Counted from the stretch's first letter, positions 24,678 through 34,486 are shown. The stretch: 64,000 bases of DNA from Symsagittifera roscoffensis (GCF_963678635.1 NC_087067.1:24495547-24559546), one strand, 5' to 3'. The notes: a model not told the origin generated them from the sequence alone. A program made the numbers and translations.

Positions 24678-26076
24678 CCCATCCGGGTTTTACAGAGTTT
24701 TTTAGAATAGTCTTTCTGCAATTCAAAGGATGGATGATGGGCGTTGGTATTTGGCGAACATCATATTTCTTCTGGGTTCTCTTGTTAGAGAAGTTCCAGG
24801 TTCAATCGCTGTGTCTTCTCATGAAAACGACTGGGTTTTCGCAACAAACTCAAATCTGATTTCAGAATGGTTGGCTATGACAGGTTTTTTTCGTTTCATT
24901 TTTTTCGTTTCATTCTTTTTCGAGTGTATTGGGGTCAATTTGTCTTTGGATGTTCGTCTTTGGTGTTGTATGCTGATCTATATATTGCAAGGTATAATTT
25001 ACATTTTATAAAATTTTTATTAGTTTGGTGTTTTAATTATGATTTTGGTTAGTTGTTTTTCACAAAAGCTTTTTGTTTTAGTTCGGTTATTTTGAAGAGT
25101 TACTCACCCTTGAGTACCTCTTATTAAAAATAGGAGTGTGGTCACAAAGCGTGGATGTAGCGCGGTGGGTTAGGCCGGCTATAGAGCATGCTCAGGACGT
25201 CCTCTCTGGTGGGTTAGGCCAGGAGTGGAAGTATGATTTTGTGCGGTTTCTGTGAGAGGTCCTGTTATGTGATAACGTTTTATGTTGAGTTTATTGTGGT
25301 TTTTCTTATGTTTCGTTGGTTGTGTCCTTTTTTCAAAAATCAAATTGTTTTTGGTATGGGTTTGTCTTTCGACTTTTTTGTGTTTTATTATTTCTTTCTT
25401 AGACTTTATAATAGTCTTCAAAAGAATAAATTATCCAGTTTTAAACTGGGTTAATCCGGTTTGGGTACCGTTGGTTTCCTTTTCTTAGTCATGCTGTTAT
25501 TCTATGTGTTGTGGTGTTTAGTAAGCTGCATTGGTTAGTTTTGTTTAGTATATAATTCCTTTCCAACCGGGTTAAAGGAAAGTTTGAAACTTGTTATCGT
25601 GTGTTAGAGTTGTTGAGTGTGAAAACTTAAAATTGAAATTCATTATTTAAACAATTCTTCGTGGGCGAGCTGTGCGAGTTTGGATAGAATTCTTGTGCGA
25701 GTGAATGAAAATATCAAGGTTAGTACTGCATTTGCGTTTTATCAATTTACTACATAGAATTTCAATTTTACTGCTAGTTTTGGGGAAAAATTAAGTTACA
25801 AATTTTCATCATTATTAGAATTACTGCTTTTAGGGAAATAATTTATAAATTAATTTACTATATTGGTATGAATTTTATTGAATTTATCTAGTGCAAAAAA
25901 TATTAATAGAGTTTTTAAGAATTTGAAGAAGTTTTCGATTTTTTATTTTTCTTTATTGTATTTTGCAGATGATCGTGAGATGAAGACTAAAAATCTAAAT
26001 AAAACATGGATAAAGAATGGTTAGTGTTTTATTTTAAATGTATTAGTTAAGAATATGTATAAATTATACTTACCTG
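24678..26076 (-). other. 3' untranslated region of the LTR element
   Basis: About 1.4 kb between the last ORF and the 3' LTR with no supported gene. Next to the LTR the coding strand reads GGATGGG, a weak candidate polypurine tract. A direct repeat of a purine-rich motif (coding strand GAAACGAAAAAAA) lies near 24886-24925. At 25150-25225 GTGGGTTAGGCC occurs twice, the first in a context resembling a tRNA-type A box, so a small SINE-like insertion is possible but unproven. Confidence 0.6.
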
Positions 26077-26991
26077 TTAGTCGTCGGGGAAAAAACCGTG
26101 AGGGAAGATGTCGTGGATTATGTCGGAATTTGTTAGTAACTTTGCTAGTATGCGAATGATGTTTTTAGTTTGAAGCAGTGGCCAAAGCAATTGAAGTGCT
26201 TTAATGGTTTTTAGTTCTTCGGTGCCGACTGCAAACTCATGAGGTGTGTTTTGAATGAGATTATATATTTTGTGATTGTATTTAGTATTATGAATAAATT
26301 CTAATATAGGGATTTCTATAGGTTGGACAAATTCATGTGGGATAAGGAAGGGTCTGGATTCTTCAGCATTAAAGGTCTTCATGATGGGACAAAATATATA
26401 CATTTGTGTTAATGGGTCATAATTGCGGAGGATGCCGTGGAGGTTAGTATCTTTGATGCAATAGGTGAAGTTTAGAAAAAATGGTGAAGTGTACTTCGAG
26501 TTAAGAAACTGAAAACGATGGTGCGGTTGTCTTGATGGAGTATGTAGATCAAAATGATTTTGTATAAAGCGGTAATATGTATATGTGTGGGTTTGTTTAG
26601 TGCGTAACATAATGTCGTGTGAGCAGTGCAAATCTCGTTCATGTGGTGCAAGGAAATGAAAGGTTAGTGAAAATAATTGAAATCTTTCTTTAAAACTTTC
26701 GTAAGCTTCTGTGTCGGTTAGTGCTTCAGAAATGATGTGGTCGAATTTGCGATCAAATATATTGAGTGTAAAAACATATGGTGTTTTGATGAAAAATTTT
26801 TCTGTGATTTGTGGGTTAGCGAAGCGATCATCATCTAAAAATTGGTCTTGGTTAGTTCGGATGATGTTATGATCGTAATATTCTAGCGTATATTCGTTAG
26901 CTCGGGGTGCAGTGTATGTTTTTAGTGATTTTTTATATCCGATGTAAGTAAATTGTCTATCTGTTAGTGGTGTAGTGAGTCGATATAGCAT
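26077..26991 (-). CDS. Unknown ORF 6 of the element, 304 residues
   Basis: Intact frame with an ATG start 14 bases after the stop of the preceding ORF. The product is rich in aromatic residues, His, Ile and Leu and looks globular; it has no obvious signal peptide or membrane segment. Cysteines are few and scattered. I do not recognise a family. Its position downstream of env in a tightly packed gene block suggests a role linked to the envelope or to virion assembly, but that is only inference. Integrity in a copy whose pol is broken is notable. Confidence 0.8.
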   Translation of the reverse strand: MLYRLTTPLTDRQFTYIGYKKSLKTYTAPRANEYTLEYYDHNIIRTNQDQFLDDDRFANPQITEKFFIKTPYVFTLNIFDRKFDHIISEALTDTEAYESFKERFQLFSLTFHFLAPHERDLHCSHDIMLRTKQTHTYTYYRFIQNHFDLHTPSRQPHHRFQFLNSKYTSPFFLNFTYCIKDTNLHGILRNYDPLTQMYIFCPIMKTFNAEESRPFLIPHEFVQPIEIPILEFIHNTKYNHKIYNLIQNTPHEFAVGTEELKTIKALQLLWPLLQTKNIIRILAKLLTNSDIIHDIFPHGFFPDD

Positions 26992-27005
26992 ATTTTGATT
27001 TCGTT

Positions 27006-27884
27006 CTAATCGATGTGAGTATTAGATAAAGGTAGGCAAAGGGGGTTAGTAAAATGATAATATGATGTCCAATGAAGTGTAGGCATTAAAACTTGTTCAT
27101 CTACAAAACTACGTGTGTCGTTAGCGTCGTTAGGGGTATTTAAAGTATACTGTGGAAATGAGGGTAAGGTTATGGCTAAAAAATCTTTCGTGTTAGTGTG
27201 ATTTGGATGATTAATATATTCACGGGCTGTTCCTGGTTTTGTTGGAAATGGATGGTTTGGGAATTTTCTTTTGAAAGTGCGATAAGCTCTATTAGTGCTA
27301 AGTGATGATTCGGTGGATGTGGATGATGGTGCTAGTGATGCGGTATAAGCTGAAGAGGTTGTAGGGGTAGGTGGGTTTGATGATTCTATGGTTGATGAAA
27401 TTTGGTTTATAGTTGAGGTGTCAAGGTGGAAGGGTTGTTGTTGTAAGGTGATAAAATTATCTAGTTCTTGGGAGATTTGGGGGGTGTCTGGAGAATTGGA
27501 TGATCGATCTGAATGAAGTGAAGAGTAGGTTGGGGTAACTTGTGAAGCATAGGAGGGTGTGGAAATGGATGGGAGTGGGTTATATGGTGGGATTGGTTGA
27601 AAAGGGGGTTTCGAAAAAACTGAGGGATTGGTTTGAAAATTATTGGATGGAGATGGTTCAGAGTCGGCAAATTCATCAGGGGTTTCAATATCTGGGTTAT
27701 TGAGTTGTGAGATAGAGTATAAAACTGAGTTATAAGAATTAGTGTCTGAATTCATGCCTGATGTTATATTATTGTTTGGGAAATCGGGTGGCGGGAAAGC
27801 AAAAAGTGGAATTATTGTAATTGGAGTGTTGAGGTTGGTTGGGTGGGAATTTGAGCGGTGTAGGGATCCAAGTTGTCGGCTCAT
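27006..27884 (-). CDS. Unknown ORF 5 of the element, 292 residues, Pro/Ser/Thr-rich
   Basis: Intact frame whose ATG overlaps the env stop codon as ATGA, an arrangement typical of termination-reinitiation. Residues 1 to about 190 are low-complexity and dominated by Pro, Ser, Thr and Asn, so probably disordered. The last 90 residues, from the RTFKRKFPNHPFPTKPG region, look more ordered and basic. There is no signal peptide or membrane segment. Disordered phosphoprotein-like cofactors of negative-strand RNA viruses come to mind, but I have no homology to support that. Confidence 0.78.
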   Translation of the reverse strand: MSRQLGSLHRSNSHPTNLNTPITIIPLFAFPPPDFPNNNITSGMNSDTNSYNSVLYSISQLNNPDIETPDEFADSEPSPSNNFQTNPSVFSKPPFQPIPPYNPLPSISTPSYASQVTPTYSSLHSDRSSNSPDTPQISQELDNFITLQQQPFHLDTSTINQISSTIESSNPPTPTTSSAYTASLAPSSTSTESSLSTNRAYRTFKRKFPNHPFPTKPGTAREYINHPNHTNTKDFLAITLPSFPQYTLNTPNDANDTRSFVDEQVLMPTLHWTSYYHFTNPLCLPLSNTHID

Positions 27885-30499
27885 CGTGGGCTAAAAAAAT
27901 TATTATTTTGAGACTGAAAAGCAGTTGTATGTGGTTGTTCTATAATTTGTTCATATGTATTTTCATCTAGTGAATTGTGTGTCATTATATGTTGAATGGG
28001 ACTTTGTGATATGGTTGGTCTGAAATTTGGAGTATGTGTTATTGCTAAATTTCGAAAATTTCGTGGGACTAGTGATAATGGATGGTTATGTGGTAGGGGT
28101 GGTAACTGTGGTGCTGTAGGCGTAATGTCTACATTGTTATGTTCTTCGTCATATGTGTTCTGTCTTGTTGCTATTTTTGTGTTGTATTCTTTTATTTGTG
28201 CGTCTAAAAGAATTTTGTTTATTGATAGTGAAAAAATTCCAAAAAATCCTGCAAATAATATGCGTGCTACACTTGCTTGTCTATTTACTTGTGCGTGTAT
28301 AGCGCATGTATTATAGATTCCTTTTAAGAGTGAGAAAAGAAATCCTATAAAGTTAAACATTGCGTATAAAATAGTTAATTTTTCTAAGATGTAATAGGGC
28401 CATCCTAGAAAATCAAGAATTTCATTTTTGAGTGTAACAAAGCTAAAAATATTTATAGGTGAGATATCTTGTGGTCGGTATTTTTCACCGTTGAGATATA
28501 TATAGTCTTTAATGTCTTTAAAATATCCGCTATAATCTTGTGTATAAATGTCTGCAAATCCTGCTGTTTCGGCAAGTTTGCGTAAGTTTTGGTCAATTGA
28601 TTGTCTTTGTATCGTGTCCATTTGTGTTAATAATTCCTGGAATTGTTGTGTTCTAATGTGATGTTGTATATCGGATTTTGAATATATTCCAATTGATTGT
28701 AAGTCAATATTTGGGTTTCGAACAATAGCTCTAATGCTTTCAGGTGAAAATTTTTTGAGTGATTGCATTAATGTAGGATATGGGGTAAGAAGGTAATATT
28801 TATCTTCATCAGGGTTCAGTTGTACTACATTGTGGCTATTTTCTGATCCACATGGGACTGCGGTATCCCAGAAATAGGTTCGTCTTGAAAGTGTGTCAAC
28901 GAAGTGTACTTTATTCTTATAAAAGATAGGGATTCTTTTATAGCATCGTTTATCTTCAAAAACGTATAGTGGTGATACTTTTTTGGTACAGGTATAAAAC
29001 CATAAAATGTTTCCTTCATAGTCTAAAAAATTTGATCTATTGCCTGATAATAAATATCCTGCGTAGGGTATTTTTAATACTGCTAATGCAAGTGATTGTA
29101 GGATTTGTGTTCTTTCTAATTCGCATAGTTGGTGAAGTGTTTCTAATTCAGAGAGTGACATTTCTTGAAAAATTCGGCTAATTGTGTAGTCTAATTTCAT
29201 ATCTAAGTGAATATCAAAGTGGATATTACCGAAATATGTACTATTCATTAGTGATAGTTCTTGTAAACGTGTGCTTCTAGTGTCATGGGGTTTTAGATGT
29301 CCACCGGGTTGACCTTTACTTTTTTGAAAATTAACTGGTATATATGATGTTCCTTCGTTTGGAGGATGACCTGTGGCATATGGGTCGATTTTTATTTTTC
29401 CAGTGGTCATGTCGAATCTTTTTTCGTATTCAACTAATATCTCGGAGTATTGTGTTTTGTGAAGTGGATTTCTGTATTTACATGCAAGTTCTGTTTCTTG
29501 ATATATTTGAAAACGTGTCAATTTATTTTCTATATTGTCTATGTTTCTAAAATTAGAACTTTGTTTTCGTGATGGGTTTACTTGTTCATATGGAATGGAC
29601 TGCATAAAATATTTTTCGTGAAATTTTATCATACGAGCGTGTATTTTTGCTACTTGAAATGTTGTACATGTGTCTTCGGGGAACCAAGCAATTGTTGCTT
29701 GTGTTCGTGTTGTAGGGTCACAATAGCCTTGATCGTTTTTACAAGGTAATCTAATTCCTTGATAGATCATTGTGTTGTCTGATAAATCGCGTGTGAGTTG
29801 TATTTTTTCGAGTTGTGTTTTCCAATCGAAAAACATTATTTCTTGATATCCTTTATTTTTTGTGTCTGCTTTGCAGTTTGATGGGTTATTTATACCAATA
29901 TGTGGTATCCAGTGTTTATCGTGTATGTCATAAGTTAATCTTCCGTGTGCGCCGTTGTATGGATAGTTTTCGTCTAGTTTTATATGTCCTTGATATCTTT
30001 CAAGTTCTGCTTGATGTACAGAATCTGAAAAAACTTGGAAATATACTAAATTTCTATCTGTGTTTTTATTTTTTGTGATATTTAGTCTGAGTAACTCGTT
30101 TTTACAATCTTCGGGATTGAGATGTAAAAGTCGTTCTATATTACTCTGGTAGAATGATTCGTGGTCAAGTCGGTTTTTATTTCCATTTGAGACTTGTGAA
30201 CAATGTACTTTCTTTTCAGAAAATTTTGCTGTGAATTTATATCCTATAACTGTTGTTGCTCGGGCTTTTGAATAAAGTGTCGCTATTACATTTGTTGTTT
30301 CTATGGCTTGTGGTTCTGTTTCGCATTGTGATACTTGATTTATTGCATATTTGTGTAGTGTTTTTTGTTCGTTTTCGTCACAATCGTAATGTGTTACTAA
30401 TAAATCTTGGGGTCCTGTGCGGGGGGAAGGGTTTATGTTTTGATTGGAGATTACTAGAAAAAAGAGTTGGAGAAAAATCAATATTTTTAGAATATACAT
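27881..30499 (-). CDS. env: Envelope glycoprotein, chuvirus-like, 872 residues
   Basis: Type I membrane glycoprotein, presumably for virion entry. It has an N-terminal signal peptide (hydrophobic residues 3-18). The cysteine-rich ectodomain runs to about residue 690. Hydrophobic segments lie near 703-727 and 744-765, followed by a tail of roughly 105 residues. The block at about 480-575 (YLLSGNRSNFL, a CYKRIPI motif, then FVDTLSRRTY and LLTPYPTL) resembles the glycoproteins of chuviruses and their relatives captured by arthropod retroelements. That assignment rests on my recollection of the family. The tail has a PTAP motif at 794-797, a known Tsg101-binding late-domain sequence. The frame is uninterrupted. 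Its start overlaps the preceding ORF by 13 bases and its stop overlaps the next ORF's ATG. Confidence 0.85.
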   Translation of the reverse strand: MYILKILIFLQLFFLVISNQNINPSPRTGPQDLLVTHYDCDENEQKTLHKYAINQVSQCETEPQAIETTNVIATLYSKARATTVIGYKFTAKFSEKKVHCSQVSNGNKNRLDHESFYQSNIERLLHLNPEDCKNELLRLNITKNKNTDRNLVYFQVFSDSVHQAELERYQGHIKLDENYPYNGAHGRLTYDIHDKHWIPHIGINNPSNCKADTKNKGYQEIMFFDWKTQLEKIQLTRDLSDNTMIYQGIRLPCKNDQGYCDPTTRTQATIAWFPEDTCTTFQVAKIHARMIKFHEKYFMQSIPYEQVNPSRKQSSNFRNIDNIENKLTRFQIYQETELACKYRNPLHKTQYSEILVEYEKRFDMTTGKIKIDPYATGHPPNEGTSYIPVNFQKSKGQPGGHLKPHDTRSTRLQELSLMNSTYFGNIHFDIHLDMKLDYTISRIFQEMSLSELETLHQLCELERTQILQSLALAVLKIPYAGYLLSGNRSNFLDYEGNILWFYTCTKKVSPLYVFEDKRCYKRIPIFYKNKVHFVDTLSRRTYFWDTAVPCGSENSHNVVQLNPDEDKYYLLTPYPTLMQSLKKFSPESIRAIVRNPNIDLQSIGIYSKSDIQHHIRTQQFQELLTQMDTIQRQSIDQNLRKLAETAGFADIYTQDYSGYFKDIKDYIYLNGEKYRPQDISPINIFSFVTLKNEILDFLGWPYYILEKLTILYAMFNFIGFLFSLLKGIYNTCAIHAQVNRQASVARILFAGFFGIFSLSINKILLDAQIKEYNTKIATRQNTYDEEHNNVDITPTAPQLPPLPHNHPLSLVPRNFRNLAITHTPNFRPTISQSPIQHIMTHNSLDENTYEQIIEQPHTTAFQSQNNNFFSPR

Positions 30500-31569
30500 G
30501 TGTATGATAATCCTGAGTGTGGGTTATAAAATGTGATGTAACCAATTGTCTTTTTGGTATATCTGTCGTATTTGTATATTACTTCAGTTGTTATAAATGG
30601 TGGTGGTAGGGATTGAGCTGTTATATTTGGTGGATTTAATGGATAGGGATGTTGAGTAATGTTGTTTAATTTAACCGTGATTTCAAATTTTAATTGTAGA
30701 CTATTCTGTTGGAGTATTTGGATGTTATGAGCACGAATGTCTTCGTGAATGTCTTGTCTATATTGTAGTCTATTTAGTGCCCAGTTATGGAGTCGGTTAC
30801 TTTCTAGGTGTTGTCCAAATAATGGTGGAGGTGCTGTGAATGTATTCCAGTCTAGTCTTAAAGGAATATTTGTTGATGATTGTTCTCGATATCTAGCGTC
30901 GAGGTTATTTGGGAAATTTAAGTTAAAAGGTGGTGGTGAAATCTGGCTTATTGATGGTGTTGATGGTAGTGATAATGTTTCTGGTAGTGATGAGGATGTT
31001 GTTGTATCCGTAGAAATATCTATTGGATCATTGATTAAATTTGGTTCACCTTGTGTGAATGAATGTGTTGTCCAATATGGTAGTCGTGATGTTTGGTTTG
31101 TAGGTTTGAAGGGATTTTCACGTATTTGTTCAGATGTTGGTGTTGAACCTAAGTAATCTGAGGGTAGGCTTGAGGTGCTACGTTGTGAAAGAAGCGTAGG
31201 AGTTTCTGGTAATATACCAATGGGGTTTTCTAGAGTACCTTGTGATGGGGATTGGGGTATGTCAAAATGAACTCGGGGAGTTTGAAAATTTCTGTTTCGT
31301 CGAGGATGTATAATTTGTCTATTTATTTCTACTGTATATTGGTTTTGACTAGGATTTCGTATTCTACTTAATTCTTGTGGTAATGTTGGGTATAAGTTAT
31401 ATGTTGGTTCACTTAGAGGTGCTTGTCGTTGAACTGGTTCTAGTGGTTCTGATAAGCGAGCGTGTCGTTCTTCAAAGGTATATGGGTTATCTTGAAAGGA
31501 AATTCGTGTAGATGTTTGGGGGTTTTGGGTAGTTGAAGGTGGTGTTGGGTTTTCCTGGGATGATGTCGG
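30487..31569 (-). CDS. Unknown ORF 3 of the element, 360 codons with no ATG
   Basis: A long open minus-strand frame from just after a TAA (31570-31572) to the TAA at 30487-30489. It contains no methionine codon at all. Upstream of the TAA the same frame is open for about 28 more codons, back into the end of the small membrane ORF. The product is Pro/Ser/Thr/Gln-rich in its first two thirds. The last third is more ordered, containing NRLHNWALNRLQYRQDIHED. No signal peptide or membrane segment was seen, and I do not recognise a family. It may be expressed by splicing, by +1 frameshifting from the membrane ORF plus readthrough of the TAA, or by a non-AUG start. The 13-base overlap with env supports a real gene. 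Confidence 0.65.
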   Translation of the reverse strand, partial: PTSSQENPTPPSTTQNPQTSTRISFQDNPYTFEERHARLSEPLEPVQRQAPLSEPTYNLYPTLPQELSRIRNPSQNQYTVEINRQIIHPRRNRNFQTPRVHFDIPQSPSQGTLENPIGILPETPTLLSQRSTSSLPSDYLGSTPTSEQIRENPFKPTNQTSRLPYWTTHSFTQGEPNLINDPIDISTDTTTSSSLPETLSLPSTPSISQISPPPFNLNFPNNLDARYREQSSTNIPLRLDWNTFTAPPPLFGQHLESNRLHNWALNRLQYRQDIHEDIRAHNIQILQQNSLQLKFEITVKLNNITQHPYPLNPPNITAQSLPPPFITTEVIYKYDRYTKKTIGYITFYNPHSGLSYTCIF

Positions 31570-31627
31570 TTAAGACTGACTGTGTGATTGTTGGTTAGCA
31601 ATTTTTGATGGTTTTTGATCTATTCTT

Positions 31628-31816
31628 TTAGTGAAAAAATTTATGTTTATTGTAGTATTCTTCTAGAAAAAGAATTAGGAGGATTGTTGCTAGGGCGAAT
31701 GTGATAATTGCTTTCTTTATACATTTGCATATTGTCAAGATGAGAGATGATAGAAATGTTATAAAAATTACAAATAGTAAGAAAATATCTGTTCTACTAA
31801 AAATGGTTCGTATCAT
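31628..31816 (-). CDS. Small membrane protein of the element, 62 residues
   Basis: ATG-initiated frame with two strongly hydrophobic segments (about residues 11-30 and 34-51) separated by a short Cys/Lys turn (KCIKK), and a charged Lys/His/Glu-rich C-terminus. The size and hairpin topology are viroporin-like, but no homology is claimed. Its end (KFFH, stop) overlaps the upstream extension of ORF 3 in a frame shifted by +1, so it could also act as the N-terminal part of a frameshifted product. Confidence 0.5.
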   Translation of the reverse strand: MIRTIFSRTDIFLLFVIFITFLSSLILTICKCIKKAIITFALATILLILFLEEYYNKHKFFH

Positions 31817-32634
31817 TTAGATAAGTTTTGTGAATCGTACCTGTGGATATAGTCAATAGCTTTTGAAAGCTGGAGGTATAGTTCAAATATGGAATAGAAA
31901 ATTTAAAAAATATTGCAAAAAATGATTAAGATTATTACAAAAGATTCAAAGGTATCAAAAAGAAATATGATGAAAGGTTTAAATATTGTGAAAAAGTTTG
32001 CGAGAATGTTTAGAATTATGGTAACTGGTCGAGAGAAGAGCATTTAAAAAATGGCTTCTCGATCGAATATTTTTTGTTGTTTGAGGCAATTTTCAAGTAT
32101 GGTCGAATTATTTATTGGTTTTTTGACAAGTGGGTCGAGTTTTGTGAAAAATTGTTGGGGCAAATTTTATGGTGATCGTGAGGTCTTCTTTGTCTTTATT
32201 TTCATTTGTCAAATGATCTGGGGTATTTTTGAGATTTTTATACTTTAGGATAAATAAAATGGTCGTTCTTTTACTTTAGGCTAATTTAATATATTTGTTT
32301 GGGGGGTATTTGAGGTCTGAGTTGGGGAAATATTGTTGATCTTTGGTTTATTAGATAAGGGAGGGTTATGATATTATGGTGATATTTATTTTAGTTGTCA
32401 AGTTGGAATGGTTTGCTTATTTTTGACCTGGAGGTCGCAAAGTTATAGTTATAGATATGCCTGGAGTTTAATATCGTTCGTCTAGTTGATCTGTGTTAGA
32501 GTTAGAGAAGGTGACGGATTGGATGAATCCTATTGGCTAATTATGAACTAGAATCGTTGCGTGTTTGTCAGCATGTTATTTTGAAAATGAAAGTTCAAAA
32601 TATTTCAGAGGTGCAAAAATTATTAAATATAAAT
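31817..32634 (-). other. Non-coding spacer between pol and the 3' gene block
   Basis: About 0.8 kb without a credible frame on the coding strand. It would be the natural place for a splice acceptor or subgenomic promoter for the env block, but I could not single one out. Confidence 0.5.
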
Positions 32635-33210
32635 TTAAAGCTGTTTTTGAAATTCGACTTTCTTTAATATTTTAGATTGTGGAATGAATGTTTTATAGTT
32701 TTTACGTGGTTGATTTCTAAGTCGTGATGACTCTCTATGTTCTGATTTGTCGATTTGTTCTTGAGGTATTATTTTTTCCGTCATTTTTCTATTTGTTCTT
32801 TCTTTTTGTGGTGTATTTTGATCTAGCTTTTTTGTATTGTTTTTTGTTGTAGTTGATTTTTTATTTTGGTTTTCGAGGTGAATGTCATGTTGTTCCTTTG
32901 TTTTATTTTCCGTATGTGGGTAATTTTGAATAACTTTTAAACCTGTGAAAGAATACAATTGAGTTAGTTCGCGTAGTGCGTATTCTTTTGGGTAATAAGG
33001 TAATAGGTTGTTTCGATGTTGAACAATTTCTTTTTGTTCTGAGTCGGTGATTTTATATGTGACATCAGTGGGTTTGGCAATTATTTGGTATGGTCCTTTA
33101 CGAAGGGGTTGTAATTTTTAAGAAATTCCTTTTTGAGTGTTAAAATTGGGTATTAAAACAAATGTTCCAATTTTTAAATCGGAAGCTGGTGTAAAGCGTG
33201 AATTTATTTG
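32635..33210 (-). pseudogene. pol: Integrase C-terminal tail (GPY/F domain), disrupted
   Basis: In frame with the integrase ORF after its TAA stop (33211-33213). It contains the GPY/F-type motif LRKGPYQIIAKP and ends with a Lys/Asn-rich basic tail (SSRLRNQPRKNYKTF). A second in-frame TAA at 33118-33120 sits just before the GPY motif. The GPY/F domain is typical of Ty3/gypsy and retroviral integrases, where it helps multimerisation and target choice. Both stops would have to be bypassed for a full-length integrase. Confidence 0.75.
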
Positions 33211-34371
33211 TTAATTAATGTTTTGCCTTTGTAACAACTTTTTTGTTACTCTTTGGTAAATTTCATTGTGTTTTTTATCTCTGTTTAAAATCCATTCGGT
33301 GTGTGTACCGGAGGCTAATTTAAGAATTTGTGGGTGATGAAAATGATCTTCATCGTGTGTGTGTAGAGGTAGATTATAACAAATTGAGTCTTTATTCGGT
33401 TGACAATAACTTTGTGCATTTTTATGAGAGTTTGCTGTAAACATAATCGGTTTGCGTGGCTTTTGATTAAAAACCATTTCATATGGTGACATTCCTAGAG
33501 TTGTCGTGATTTGTGAATTATATGCTAAGGGAAATAGTTTTACATCTGCTGACCATTCGGTATATCTTGTATCATTTCCATTGATGATACATCTAAGATA
33601 TTCTTGTAGTGAACGGTTCATACCTTCGACTAAGCCGTTTGTCCAAGGTGCGTGAGATGTACGTGGTTTGTGTTTGATATTATATAGATGACATAGTGTG
33701 ATGATTTCATTATTTATGAATTCTGTACCGTTGTCTGTAACTAAAATTTCTGGTAGTCCGAATTTAGCTATCCAGTGTTCATAGAGTGTTGTGTAAGCGT
33801 AATAAGCGTTACAATGTGGTACTGGGTTAAGTGCTACATAATGTGTAAACGCGTCAACAATTACCATAATGTAGGAGTTTCCTTCGGATGAGGGTGAAAT
33901 TGGTCCTTTTGTGTCAAATGAAATACGGTGGTTAAAGTACAAACTTTGTCCTTTGAAATCTTGTTTTTGAGCTATTTGTTTTTGATTTGGATAAGGTTTA
34001 TTTAGCTGACATACTATACAATCATTGCATAGTACTTTAATCAAAATTGGTGCATTTGGGAAATAAAAATTTTGTATGAAATTTGAATAGGTTTTCTCTG
34101 ATCCAGAGTGTCCTTTAATGTTTTGTGTATGTGAAATATTAAAAGCTATAAGAATCATACTTAGAGGGAGACAGGGAACTGTAGATTCATTTAATTTGTA
34201 TTCTAGAAGGTCTGTGTTTTCGTTAATTGTTTTATTATTAAATTTTCGAAAAAATCGGAGGAGTGTTTTATTTCCTAAAATAGTTGTATCTGCCTTGACG
34301 GGTTTAGTTTTATATTTGTGCCATGATTTTAGTTGTCTAATTACTGGGTCAAGATTTTGATATTGTTTCAA
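33211..34371 (-). CDS. pol: Integrase region of pol
   Basis: 386 residues, with the true start lying upstream in the polyprotein since the frame is open before the first Met. The N-terminal zinc-binding HHCC domain is visible (HTQNIKGH, then CNDCIVC). The rve catalytic core has Asp in RISFDTKGP, Asp in VTDNGTEF and Glu in GLVEGMNRSL, spaced as in D,D-35-E integrases. The enzyme would insert the cDNA into host DNA. It is separated from RNase H by frameshifts near 34750 and at the T6 run 34495-34500, and ends in a TAA inside the C-terminal part. Confidence 0.9.
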   Translation of the reverse strand: MKQYQNLDPVIRQLKSWHKYKTKPVKADTTILGNKTLLRFFRKFNNKTINENTDLLEYKLNESTVPCLPLSMILIAFNISHTQNIKGHSGSEKTYSNFIQNFYFPNAPILIKVLCNDCIVCQLNKPYPNQKQIAQKQDFKGQSLYFNHRISFDTKGPISPSSEGNSYIMVIVDAFTHYVALNPVPHCNAYYAYTTLYEHWIAKFGLPEILVTDNGTEFINNEIITLCHLYNIKHKPRTSHAPWTNGLVEGMNRSLQEYLRCIINGNDTRYTEWSADVKLFPLAYNSQITTTLGMSPYEMVFNQKPRKPIMFTANSHKNAQSYCQPNKDSICYNLPLHTHDEDHFHHPQILKLASGTHTEWILNRDKKHNEIYQRVTKKLLQRQNIN

Positions 34372-34486
34372 AGTATTAATTGTAATTTTATCTGTTGGGG
34401 GGAGAAAAATGTTTTCTATTTCTAATTTAGATAAAGGAATTGTATCAAGTGGGTCATGGAGGTCAAAACTTGATTTATTGTGTATT

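Noticed and set aside
28969-30507. Several + strand frames opposite env, including 28969-29181 and 29344-29550
   Set aside because: They are antisense shadows of the env gene, hydrophobic because of the T-rich strand, with no independent support.
30749-31156. 135-codon + strand frame opposite ORF 3
   Set aside because: The minus-strand frame is far longer and fits the gene block; this is its shadow.
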